A stretch of 39,628 bases of DNA, taken from Cytophagaceae bacterium SCN 52-12 (GTDB lineage Bacteria > Bacteroidota > Bacteroidia > Cytophagales > Spirosomataceae). This document shows positions 23,040-30,825 of the stretch, piece by piece. Within the stretch, counting starts at the first letter, position 1, and each line of letters opens with the position of its first letter. A program made the translations under genes and the position numbers. The DNA lies in the NCBI GenBank assembly GCA_001724175.1, contig MEDT01000057.1, positions 1-39,628 on the forward strand, in the 5' to 3' direction. The notes under the pieces were generated by a model. That model did not search any database and was not told where the DNA came from. It saw only the letters and a list, made by a program, of their open reading frames with translations.

Positions 23040-24148
23040 AATTCCTTTTCCTCGTACAGGGTGAAGGGAACGGGCATCTCACCCAGGCGGTTTCTCTTTT
23101 CCAGATGCTCCGGGCGGAAGGGCATGAGGTGGTTGCCGCGCTGATCGGCTCTTCAGCAGGGAACCGGAAGCCTGATTTTTTCTGCAGGTCGGTTACCTGT
23201 CCCGTCTATACCTATAAAAGCGCCGGCCTTTCCTATTCGCGAAGCGGGAAGCTGGGGCCCGGGGCGACACTTGCCGGCCTGGTCAGGGCCGTTCCCGACA
23301 TATCCGCATCGCTCCGGTACATTGACTCGGTAGTGAAATCTACAGAACCGGACCTGATTGTGAACTTCTACGAGATCTGCGGCGGGCTGTACAATTTCTT
23401 TTTCAGGAACGCAATTCCGGTCAGCTGTATCGCACATCAATATCTTTTTTTACACCCTGATTTCCGGTTTCCGGGAAGAAAGATACTCCAGCGCTGTGCC
23501 CTGACCCTTCTGAGCAGGGTGACCGCATGGGGCGCGCGCGACGTATATGCGCTGTCATTTACCGATTCGTATGCGCCCGGTTCGCGGGTCAGGGTGGTCC
23601 CGCCCCTGCTTCGGCGCGAGGTGACGGAAGGCCTTGCTTCCCGGGGAGACCATGTGCTCGTTTATCTCACCCAGCCGCTTCTCCGCAGGCAGATAGAGAA
23701 ATGGCACCGGAGGAACCCGACGGTAAAGCTGCACTGCTTCTGCAACAATCCTTACCAGAAAACAGGTTTTGTCGCTGACGATACGCTGACTTTTCACCCG
23801 ACTGACACCCGGACTTTCATAGAGCTGCTGCGGACCTGCCGGGCGCTGGTCACCACTGCGGGATTCGAATCCGTATGCGAGGCCATGCTGCTGGGCAAGC
23901 CGGTGATGATGGTCCCGGTTCCGAATCATTTTGAGCAGGAATGCAACGCCCTGGACGCATCGCTGAATCAAATCGGGACGGTCAGCAAAAATTTTGATCT
24001 CGACCGCCTCTTCGAATATCTTCCCCGCCATGAGTCCCGGGCCGCGATCGCCCGCGAATGGCTGGACCAGGCGCCCCGGCTGCTCCTTTCCTCCCTGACT
24101 TCTTCCATTGCTGCCGGGCAAGCCGAAAAATTACCCGCCGGCGTATAA
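23036..24148 (+). CDS. MurG-like glycosyltransferase (GT28-type)
   Basis: 370-residue GT-B glycosyltransferase that starts at GTG 23036 (translated MKFLFLVQGEGNGHLTQA). The N-terminal GEGNGHLTQAVSLFQML is the GGxGH-type loop of the MurG/monogalactosyldiacylglycerol synthase group. The C-terminal half has LLRTCRALVTTAGFESVCEA and LLGKPVMMVPVPNHFEQECNA; TTAGFES...GKPVMMVPVPNHFEQ is the donor nucleotide-sugar site. There is no signal peptide; it should act at the inner membrane face. The 4-base overlap with the LpxH-like gene suggests a shared lipid-sugar pathway. It is not MurG itself, which lies in the division-cell wall cluster. Confidence 0.85.
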   Translation: MKFLFLVQGEGNGHLTQAVSLFQMLRAEGHEVVAALIGSSAGNRKPDFFCRSVTCPVYTYKSAGLSYSRSGKLGPGATLAGLVRAVPDISASLRYIDSVVKSTEPDLIVNFYEICGGLYNFFFRNAIPVSCIAHQYLFLHPDFRFPGRKILQRCALTLLSRVTAWGARDVYALSFTDSYAPGSRVRVVPPLLRREVTEGLASRGDHVLVYLTQPLLRRQIEKWHRRNPTVKLHCFCNNPYQKTGFVADDTLTFHPTDTRTFIELLRTCRALVTTAGFESVCEAMLLGKPVMMVPVPNHFEQECNALDASLNQIGTVSKNFDLDRLFEYLPRHESRAAIAREWLDQAPRLLLSSLTSSIAAGQAEKLPAGV

Positions 24149-24330
24149 GACCGGCCAGGGGATGCCTGCAAAATTCTTCCCGGCTTCCAACCTTTCTGTT
24201 TGAAGGGGTATCTTAGTACCAGAATCCCTGAATCGACTTAACACATATCAGTTCTTTTAGAATAAAGGGAAATGGCTAAATTGTGTTATACGATGAAATT
24301 AGAACAGAAAGAAGCACCCCTTTCTAAAGG
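24149..24330. other. Intergenic region before the sigma-barrel-serpin operon
   Basis: 182 bp without coding capacity or a clear TAnnTTTG promoter. An AT-rich stretch from about 24230 to 24300 is the likely promoter zone and may be read by a non-housekeeping sigma factor. Confidence 0.3.
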
Positions 24331-24897
24331 ATGACATTTGATGAAAAAGAGCTGATAAACGGCTGTCAGGCGCAGGACAGAGCTGCCCAGAAACGTCTGT
24401 ACGATGTTTTTGGCGGAAAGATGTATGCGATTTCGCTGCGGTATACAAAAAACAGGGATGATGCCCAGGATATATTGCAGGACGCGTTTATCAAAGTTTA
24501 TGAGCACATACATTCCTTCAGGGGGGAGTCGCCTCTGGAGTTCTGGATTCGCTCGATTGTTGTCAATACAGCCCTTAAACATTTAAAAAAGCAAAAAAAC
24601 ATGGTAGACCTCGACGAGGTTTACCGGACCGATAAAGATATAGAAAACGCAGAGCAGTCTCTGGCGGGCTTTCAATGGCAGCAGCTGATGGAATTTATCC
24701 GGGAGCTGCCGGCCGGGTGCCAGACGGTATTTAACCTTTTTGCCATTGAAGGGTACAAGCACCAGGAGATTGCGGAGATGCTGAATATTTCAGAAGGGAC
24801 CTCAAAGTCCCAGTTTGCAAGAGCCCGAACCTTGTTACAGCAAAAACTGAACAAAGAACACCGATTCGACAATGAATCAATCAAAAGACAATCTTAA
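24331..24897 (+). CDS. RNA polymerase ECF sigma-70 factor
   Basis: 188-residue ECF sigma factor. Region 2: ALRYTKNRDDAQDILQDAFI-like core (here SLRYTKNRDDAQDILQDAF), then FWIRSIVVNTALKHLKKQ. Region 4: LPAGCQTVFNLFAIEGYKHQ, then EIAEMLNISEGTSKSQFARA. It belongs to a different subgroup from the two FecR-linked factors in the window, with no FecR next to it. Its 3' end overlaps the next gene by 26 bp. That gene has a short cytoplasmic N-terminus before a membrane helix and is the best candidate for its anti-sigma partner. The operon continues into a serpin gene. Confidence 0.93.
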   Translation: MTFDEKELINGCQAQDRAAQKRLYDVFGGKMYAISLRYTKNRDDAQDILQDAFIKVYEHIHSFRGESPLEFWIRSIVVNTALKHLKKQKNMVDLDEVYRTDKDIENAEQSLAGFQWQQLMEFIRELPAGCQTVFNLFAIEGYKHQEIAEMLNISEGTSKSQFARARTLLQQKLNKEHRFDNESIKRQS

Positions 24898-26356
24898 CGA
24901 AGAGTGGCGGAAAGTCTTCGATAAGGCATCGGAGACACCTCCGCCCGACATCTGGGAAGGAATAGAGCGACGCCTCGACGAGCGGAACCGGGTGCCGCTG
25001 GCCATGCCCTGGTGGAAAAAAACACAAGCCTGGGTGGCTGCCGCTTCCGTGCTGCTCGCTTTGGGAGCAGGAGCTGTTCTGTTCATGATGAACAAAGGAG
25101 GCGATGCCGGGCCAGAATTCCGTGAGCAGGTCATCGCTTCAGAGCATATCGAAACGGAAGCCGGAGCACAGGATGCTCCCGAAGGACCGGCCGTTGCCGC
25201 CCGGGAGCCGGGAACGCCGGAAAAAGTACAGGGAGAAAGAGCGCCGGCCGTAAGCCGGTCTGAGAAACAGGACAAAATCCGTAAGGGTTATCCGGAGCAG
25301 GATGCAGTGCTTTTGGCTAAGAGTGAGCCGCAGGCAGTGAAAAGAGACCTGCATGCGGAAAAACCTGCCGAAAGCAGCCCGGCTGTCCGCGGTGAAGCTG
25401 AAGAATCGCTGCTGGCGCTTGACTTTATCGCACCTCCCGAGCCCCGGGAAATCGATACTTACTGGCAGACACGTTATGTGTTTTTCAATCCCTATGCCGG
25501 TAAGCTGGTCGAAGAGCAGCCGGCAAAGCCGGAACCCGGCCCGCTGTGGGCAGGCCTCAGTTTGATGCCGGGCGGCTTCAACCCGAATATGCAGTTTTCT
25601 CACGAGTCTGTTTACCAGATGAATAATGTGGTCAGCACCGGGTATACGGCTCCCGGAAACCAGTTTTCAAATATAGTAGGCCTTAATAGCAACCGGGCCA
25701 CTACCGACAACCGCGATCAGCCGAAAATTTCGTTCCAGGGAGCAGCCCAGGTAGGATTCAAGCTGTCAAAAAGGTGGTCGATCGAGTCGGGAGTAGCATT
25801 CCTGCAGGGAAACTCCACTTCCCGTTCGCCCGGTTTTTTTATGGACAGGACTACGCACGAGAGCGCAGACCTGCTGTCCAACGCGATGGCGTCGGGGAAT
25901 GCCAACTATTCGGATGCAACAGTCCACAGGCTGCAGCTGAATTCGTCGGATGCGGGTTCGTCAGCGGTATATATCCCTATGGATAAAAATATGCGCAATT
26001 CCTATAGCTATCTCCAGGTGCCGGCTTATGCAGGCTATACATTCAGGCCGGAAAAGCAGCTGAGCTATACGCTCCTGGGAGGCGGAATCACCAACTTTTT
26101 CCTGAAGAACAACCTGGAAACTGCCTCAGGGTATACGCTGGAAACGACGCGGGAAAACAATGTATACAATGAGCTCAACTTCTCGGCAGCAGCCGGGATG
26201 CGGCTGAATTATCGCCTGAGCGGAGCGTGGAATACCAGCCTGACTGCGAATTACCAGTATTCGCTGATGAATAGCTTTAAATCGAACCGGTTCCTTACTT
26301 CCCGGCCGCAGGTCTACGGGGTATCATGGGGAGTAAGATATACATTTCAAAAATAG
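24872..26356 (+). CDS. Putative anti-sigma / outer-membrane beta-barrel fusion protein
   Basis: 494 residues. The N-terminal 45 residues are cytoplasmic-type and contain the PPPDIWEGIERRL segment seen in proteins encoded after such sigma factors. A single membrane helix follows at about 53-73 (AWVAAASVLLALGAGAVLF), then about 110 residues of Glu/Ala/Pro-rich linker, then from about 200 to the end alternating, aromatic-rich beta strands (AQVGFKLSKRWSIESGVAFL, YSYLQVPAYAGYTF, GVRYTFQK) typical of an outer-membrane barrel. There is no cleavable signal peptide. I infer a trans-envelope sensor with its anti-sigma part inside and its barrel in the outer membrane. The barrel half is the surer call. 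Confidence 0.7.
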   Translation: MNQSKDNLNEEWRKVFDKASETPPPDIWEGIERRLDERNRVPLAMPWWKKTQAWVAAASVLLALGAGAVLFMMNKGGDAGPEFREQVIASEHIETEAGAQDAPEGPAVAAREPGTPEKVQGERAPAVSRSEKQDKIRKGYPEQDAVLLAKSEPQAVKRDLHAEKPAESSPAVRGEAEESLLALDFIAPPEPREIDTYWQTRYVFFNPYAGKLVEEQPAKPEPGPLWAGLSLMPGGFNPNMQFSHESVYQMNNVVSTGYTAPGNQFSNIVGLNSNRATTDNRDQPKISFQGAAQVGFKLSKRWSIESGVAFLQGNSTSRSPGFFMDRTTHESADLLSNAMASGNANYSDATVHRLQLNSSDAGSSAVYIPMDKNMRNSYSYLQVPAYAGYTFRPEKQLSYTLLGGGITNFFLKNNLETASGYTLETTRENNVYNELNFSAAAGMRLNYRLSGAWNTSLTANYQYSLMNSFKSNRFLTSRPQVYGVSWGVRYTFQK

Positions 26357-26362
26357 ACAGCT

Positions 26363-27583
26363 ATGAAAACCTTATCATGTCTTTCAATCGCGATCGCCTT
26401 GCTGATCATTTTCCCGGTAGGCTGCTCGCAGGATAAAACTCCCGTACCGGTCGAAGGCAAGCCCGTCAACCTGTCACCGAGAGTGGCGGCGCAGACGTCA
26501 GATTTCGCTTTCGACCTGCTCAGGAACCTGGATGGAACCGAGCCGGCCGGCGACAATATCTTCGTCTCGCCGTTAAGCCTTCATATAGCGCTGGGCATGC
26601 TGCTCAACGGCGCTGAGGCCGAAACCCGCGAAGGTATTATCAAAACCCTGAAAGCCGACGAATCATCGGTAGAGGAGCTGAATAACGCTTACCGGACGCT
26701 GTTGAAGGAGTTGCCTGAAGCCGACAGCAAGGTTAACTTAAGCATAGCGAATTCCGTATGGTATCTCCAGGGGTTTTCTGTGCGGCAGAACTTTCAGCAG
26801 GTGTTGTCAGAAATTTTCGATGCACAGCTCTACGGAGAGCCTTTCGATATGCAAACCGTCGAAAAAATCAACCGGTGGGCAAGCGACCATACCAATGGAA
26901 AAATCAAGCAGGTGATCAATGAGATCAGCGGCGACGCGATAATGTTCCTGATGAACGCGCTCTATTTTAAAGGCGACTGGAAATACACCTTCGATAAGAA
27001 GCAAACGCAGGACTGGAATTTTCAGCTGGCAAACGGTTCGGATAAGAAAGTAAAGATGATGTTCGTGGAAAGTGATCTCCGTTCTTATACAGGCAGTGAT
27101 TTCACTGCTGTAGAGCTTCCTTATTCCTCCGGGCAGTTTAACCTGACGCTGTTTGTGCCGGCGGCGGGGAAAGACCTGAACGCTATTTTACAGGATTTCG
27201 ATGCCTCGAAATGGGACGCGATACAATCGGGAATGTCCGTAAGCGGACTAAAAGTGGGGCTGCCTAAATTCACATTGGATTATGAGATCAAGCTGAACGA
27301 TATTTTATCGCGGATGGGGATGTCGAGAGCGTTCAGTTCGTCGGCGCAGTTCGGAGCGATCAGCGACGCTGCCCTGCAGGTCGGGTTTGTCAAGCAGAAC
27401 ACTTTCCTGGGTATAGATGAGGAGGGAACGGAGGCTGCCGCCGTCACAACGATAGGAATGGTGCTTACTTCTGCCGGCCCGGGTACTCCCAGGACCGTCA
27501 TCGCCGACCGGCCGTTCTTTTTCGTAATAAGCGAGAAGACTTCCAATACCGTCCTGTTTACGGGAAGGATCATGAACCCCTAG
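26363..27583 (+). CDS. Serpin family protease inhibitor, lipoprotein
   Basis: 406-residue serpin. The signal peptide ends at a near-lipobox (IIFPVGCSQDK), so it is probably anchored to a membrane by Cys21. The body shows serpin landmarks: NIFVSPLSLHIALGMLLNGA, LSIANSVWYL, the central NALYFKGDW, and the C-terminal DRPFFFVISEKTSNTVLFTG. The reactive-centre hinge is GTEAAAVTT, small residues as in inhibitory serpins. By alignment with the antitrypsin pattern the P1-P1' pair would be Thr-Ser within GMVLTSAG. It starts 7 bp after the barrel gene and is the last gene of the sigma operon. Its target may be an external host, predator or self protease. Confidence 0.93.
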   Translation: MKTLSCLSIAIALLIIFPVGCSQDKTPVPVEGKPVNLSPRVAAQTSDFAFDLLRNLDGTEPAGDNIFVSPLSLHIALGMLLNGAEAETREGIIKTLKADESSVEELNNAYRTLLKELPEADSKVNLSIANSVWYLQGFSVRQNFQQVLSEIFDAQLYGEPFDMQTVEKINRWASDHTNGKIKQVINEISGDAIMFLMNALYFKGDWKYTFDKKQTQDWNFQLANGSDKKVKMMFVESDLRSYTGSDFTAVELPYSSGQFNLTLFVPAAGKDLNAILQDFDASKWDAIQSGMSVSGLKVGLPKFTLDYEIKLNDILSRMGMSRAFSSSAQFGAISDAALQVGFVKQNTFLGIDEEGTEAAAVTTIGMVLTSAGPGTPRTVIADRPFFFVISEKTSNTVLFTGRIMNP

Positions 27584-27863
27584 TGTTTATCACGTATAGC
27601 GAAGCGTTGAGTTAAATTTTTTCAGCCTGCTTCCAACCTTCTTCGGGCTTTTGGAATCCTGTTAATAAACGAGGACATAAAAACGGCCTGTAAACGGCTT
27701 TCCCGGCTGGTGAAAAAGTCCGAAGCCGTTTCCGGCAGGGCGCAATGATATTAAAGATTAAAGTATAGGTATAGCCTGTACTTGCGGGGTGCGGGATCGT
27801 CCGGAGGCCAAGATGCTTCCGGTCGATTTTTTTAAAATAGTCTTCATTCAAACCTGTAAGCTA
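27584..27863. other. Intergenic region, serpin to LVIVD gene
   Basis: 280 bp. Contains AAACGGCTT 27692-27700 and AAGCCGTTT 27723-27731, a perfect 9-bp inverted repeat around a 22-base spacer. No U-run follows, so it is not a standard terminator. No clear promoter was seen. Confidence 0.35.
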
Positions 27864-29207
27864 ATGAAACCAGGACGTTTACTACTCATTCTCTCTGCGT
27901 TGCCTTTTCTGGCAGGCGGTTGTACAGACAGATGTGAAAAGACCCAGATCGTGAGGCAGATCAGGCCCGTGACCCTGTCTGCCGCAGAAGTGCGTTCGAA
28001 AGTGAAAATTCAGGCGCCGGCTGACCTCGAGCAGCCCGGAAAGATCTATATCAAAGATCAGTACCTTTTTATCAACGAGATCAAAAAGGGGATTCATATC
28101 ATCGACAACAGCAATCCTTCAAATCCCCGGCATGTTTCGTTTATCAGCATTCCCGGCAACGGCGACATGGCAGTCAAAGACCATATCCTTTATGCGGACA
28201 GCTATATGGACCTGGTTGCGATAGACATCTCGAACCCGGAGCAGGCTCACGAAGCCGGAAGAAAACAGAATGCCTTTACCAGTGGGGTGTTTGACGGATT
28301 AGGATGGAGCTACGACGCCGGGACAGGCACTATCTCCGACCAGGAAATGTATTTTCTGGAAGAAACATTCGAAACCAATTGTGAGGGAGTGGTCCCTAAC
28401 CCGGGGTACTGGTGGTGGGGAGGTATCTACGCATTCTATGGCACGGCGTATCTGAGCTCCAGTATTACGGGCTCATCATCTTCCTCTTATTCCGGAAGTA
28501 CGGCGCAGTCGGCGGGTGCGGGTACCGGCGGATCGATGGCCCGTTTTACCTTGTACGATGACTACCTGTACACGGTAGACCAGAGAAAGCTCCAACTGTT
28601 TGATGTTTCCAGCCTGACATCTCCGGCGTTTGTCAAGGATATTGATTTGGGCTGGGGTGTGGAAACGATATTCCCCTACAGGGATAAGCTTTTTATAGGG
28701 ACCAGTACAGGCATGCATATTTTTGACAACAGCACTCCTTCAGAGCCGAAGCACCTGTCTGAATTCCGGCATATACGCGCATGCGATCCGGTGGTAGTTC
28801 ACGAAGACGTTGCATATGTAACGCTGCGCTCCGGGAACGTATGCGGAGGGAGTGTAAACAGGCTGGAGGTGGTGGATATATCCAACCTTGCCAATCCGCA
28901 ATTGGTAAAAGCCTACGAGATGCAGAATCCGGCAGGCCTGAGCATTAATTACCCGACTCTTTTCGTCTGCGAGGGGGAATACGGCTTAAAGGGATTCGAT
29001 GTTTCCGACAAATTTGCCGTGGACAAAAATATGCTTTTCCACGAAAAAGGAATGGAAGCCTATGACATCATCTCTATGGACGACAACGTGATGATGATAG
29101 GCAAAGACGGTTTGTACCAGTATAATGCTTCTGATCCGAAAAACCTCCGGAAGCTGAGCCATATCCCGGTAAGGGCGCCGGCAGTAATCACCGAAAAAAA
29201 GGAATAG
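27864..29207 (+). CDS. LVIVD repeat lipoprotein
   Basis: 447-residue protein from the ATG at 27864 (MKPGRLLLILSALPFLAGGC), with lipobox AGGC and Cys20 as lipidation site. The body is a set of LVIVD-type beta-propeller repeats: YLFINEIKKGIHIIDNSNPS, ILYADSYMDLVAIDISNPEQ, LYTVDQRKLQLFDVSS, LFIGTSTGMHIFDNSTPSEP, NRLEVVDISNLANPQ. An inserted loop rich in Ser, Gly and Trp (WWWGGIYAF...SSSSYSGS) interrupts the fan around residues 190-230. Such proteins are surface or periplasmic with unknown ligands. The small barrel gene follows after 4 bp, so they probably work as a pair at the outer membrane. Confidence 0.88.
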   Translation: MKPGRLLLILSALPFLAGGCTDRCEKTQIVRQIRPVTLSAAEVRSKVKIQAPADLEQPGKIYIKDQYLFINEIKKGIHIIDNSNPSNPRHVSFISIPGNGDMAVKDHILYADSYMDLVAIDISNPEQAHEAGRKQNAFTSGVFDGLGWSYDAGTGTISDQEMYFLEETFETNCEGVVPNPGYWWWGGIYAFYGTAYLSSSITGSSSSSYSGSTAQSAGAGTGGSMARFTLYDDYLYTVDQRKLQLFDVSSLTSPAFVKDIDLGWGVETIFPYRDKLFIGTSTGMHIFDNSTPSEPKHLSEFRHIRACDPVVVHEDVAYVTLRSGNVCGGSVNRLEVVDISNLANPQLVKAYEMQNPAGLSINYPTLFVCEGEYGLKGFDVSDKFAVDKNMLFHEKGMEAYDIISMDDNVMMIGKDGLYQYNASDPKNLRKLSHIPVRAPAVITEKKE

Positions 29208-29211
29208 CAAG

Positions 29212-29805
29212 ATGAGGACTCTTATTCTCGGCCTGGTGCTTTGCTGCTTTTCCGGGGCGCAGCTGTCTGCACAGGGTTTCCTGGAAGGAAGGCCATTCAC
29301 TAACCATACGGAAGTAGGCGGATTGTTCGGCAATGTCGAATATGTTACCAACCCGTACGGGACCCCCAAAACTTATGGGCGCCAGAACAAAACGAATCTT
29401 ACCATTCAGACCTTTAACGGCCTGATGCTTACTTCCAGGCTGGCAGGAGGGGTTACGCTGGGGGTCGACTGGTTCAACGACGCGCTTATCAACCCGATCG
29501 CGCTGGGCGCGCGGTACGACCTTATTTCGCGCTACAACGCACGGCTGTTCGGCACCCTGGATGCAGGATACGGCTTTACATGGTTTTATAAAAACCTGAA
29601 TGGCAACAAGCTGAACGGCGGATTAATGCTCAACCCGGGGATAGGATGGCGGTTGGGAAAGCCCGGAAATGCCGGGTTTACCATCGCGATTACGTACAAA
29701 AGACAGGAAGCCATTATGAAAATGCCTGTCGACAGGGCCATACTCAGGCAGGAGGAGGCGCGTCAGTACAACCGGCTGGCGGTCAGGGTGGGGATCGTTT
29801 TCTAG
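29212..29805 (+). CDS. Small outer-membrane beta-barrel-like protein
   Basis: 197 residues with a signal peptide (LILGLVLCCFSGAQLSAQ, cleavage after SAQ). The mature part consists of alternating strands such as TNLTIQTFNGLMLTSRLAGG, GARYDLISRYNARLFGTLDA, GGLMLNPGIGWRLG and LAVRVGIVF, ending in the terminal Phe common for outer-membrane barrels. It is short, room for about 8-10 strands. I know no function. It is encoded 4 bp after the LVIVD lipoprotein. Confidence 0.7.
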   Translation: MRTLILGLVLCCFSGAQLSAQGFLEGRPFTNHTEVGGLFGNVEYVTNPYGTPKTYGRQNKTNLTIQTFNGLMLTSRLAGGVTLGVDWFNDALINPIALGARYDLISRYNARLFGTLDAGYGFTWFYKNLNGNKLNGGLMLNPGIGWRLGKPGNAGFTIAITYKRQEAIMKMPVDRAILRQEEARQYNRLAVRVGIVF

Positions 29806-29824
29806 CAGTTGTTCCGCTTTTAAT

Positions 29825-30649
29825 TTACTTCGGGATATTCCTCCGTACCTGGTCGAAAAGTATCGCGGGGAAAAAACGCTTGAGATAAATGGCTGCGACT
29901 TCTTTCAGCCCGCCTATATAGATTTCTTTCTTATCTTTCCTGACAGCGGTCAGTATCCTTTCGGCACACTCCTCGGGAGCCAGTCCCGAAGCCTGGTTGG
30001 CGTCCATTTTCCCGTATTTTTCACCCGATTCGTTCAGGGCATTCAGAGAAACGTTGGTACGGATATAGCCCGGGCACGCGGTCGTAACTTTAATATGGTC
30101 ATTAAAGTACTCGGCCCTTAAAGAGTCAAAGAAACCGTGGAGCGCATGCTTGGATGCGCAGTACCCCGAGCGCATGATCGTGCCGACCTTGCCGGTAACG
30201 CTGCTGATCACGATAAAATGCCCCGCCTGGCGGTTAAGCATAAAAGGCAGCACCGCCTTTGTGATCGCTACCGTGCTGAAGAAATTGATATCCATCATCC
30301 TCCGGTAGACGCTGAAACCGGTATTGTTGATATAGGAACGCTGACTGACGCCGGCGTTATGTACCACGATATCTATCTGGCCGAATTTGCCGAGCACCCT
30401 GGAAGTAAGTTCGGAAGCTTTGTCGAACTCGGTCACATCTGCGGGGAGAACCAGGCTGTGATCATCGGACAGCCCCGCCTCATTGCGGACCCTTTCCAGC
30501 TCTCCGGCCCTGCGCGCAGTCAGCACAACCCGGGCGCCTTCCCTTGCAAATGCTTTCACCAGCGCCTCTCCGATTCCGGCCGATGCGCCGGTGACCCAAA
30601 CTACCTTTCCTTTGTAAAATTCGTGAGACATATTGTTATTGTGGTTCAT
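29825..30649 (-). CDS. Short-chain dehydrogenase/reductase
   Basis: Cytoplasmic NAD(P)-dependent oxidoreductase of the classical SDR family, 274 residues from 30649 or 268 from the ATG at 30631 (MSHEFYKGKVVWVTGASAG), both possible. The nucleotide site is TGASAGIGEA, followed by ADVTEFD, the NAG motif in VVHNAGVSQ, catalytic Ser in VISSVTGKVG, and YCASK with the catalytic Tyr and Lys. The closest style is the DHRS7-like/short-chain group acting on lipids or steroids, but the substrate is unknown. It is divergent from the dehydrogenase at 30826. Confidence 0.92.
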   Translation of the reverse strand: MNHNNNMSHEFYKGKVVWVTGASAGIGEALVKAFAREGARVVLTARRAGELERVRNEAGLSDDHSLVLPADVTEFDKASELTSRVLGKFGQIDIVVHNAGVSQRSYINNTGFSVYRRMMDINFFSTVAITKAVLPFMLNRQAGHFIVISSVTGKVGTIMRSGYCASKHALHGFFDSLRAEYFNDHIKVTTACPGYIRTNVSLNALNESGEKYGKMDANQASGLAPEECAERILTAVRKDKKEIYIGGLKEVAAIYLKRFFPAILFDQVRRNIPK

Positions 30650-30667
30650 TAAACATTATATCCGGCG

Positions 30668-30709
30668 GTCAAAATTGAAAATTTTATACCGGGTTTCATA
30701 AATTTTGAC
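30668..30709. repeat. Inverted repeat in the divergent SDR/FAD-dehydrogenase region
   Basis: GTCAAAATT 30668-30676 and AATTTTGAC 30701-30709 form a perfect 9-bp inverted repeat with a 24-base spacer. It lies between divergent genes and could be a pair of operator half-sites about three helical turns apart, or overlapping promoter elements. Confidence 0.35.
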
Positions 30710-30825
30710 GGGCTATTTGAAATCATGCTAAATGATGCCCTGCCGGGCGAACAGAAGCGCCTGACTAATGTGTGGTAAATCAAAGAGTAGTAACTTTGGT
30801 ACCTGAATTCCTGGCCAATACCTAC

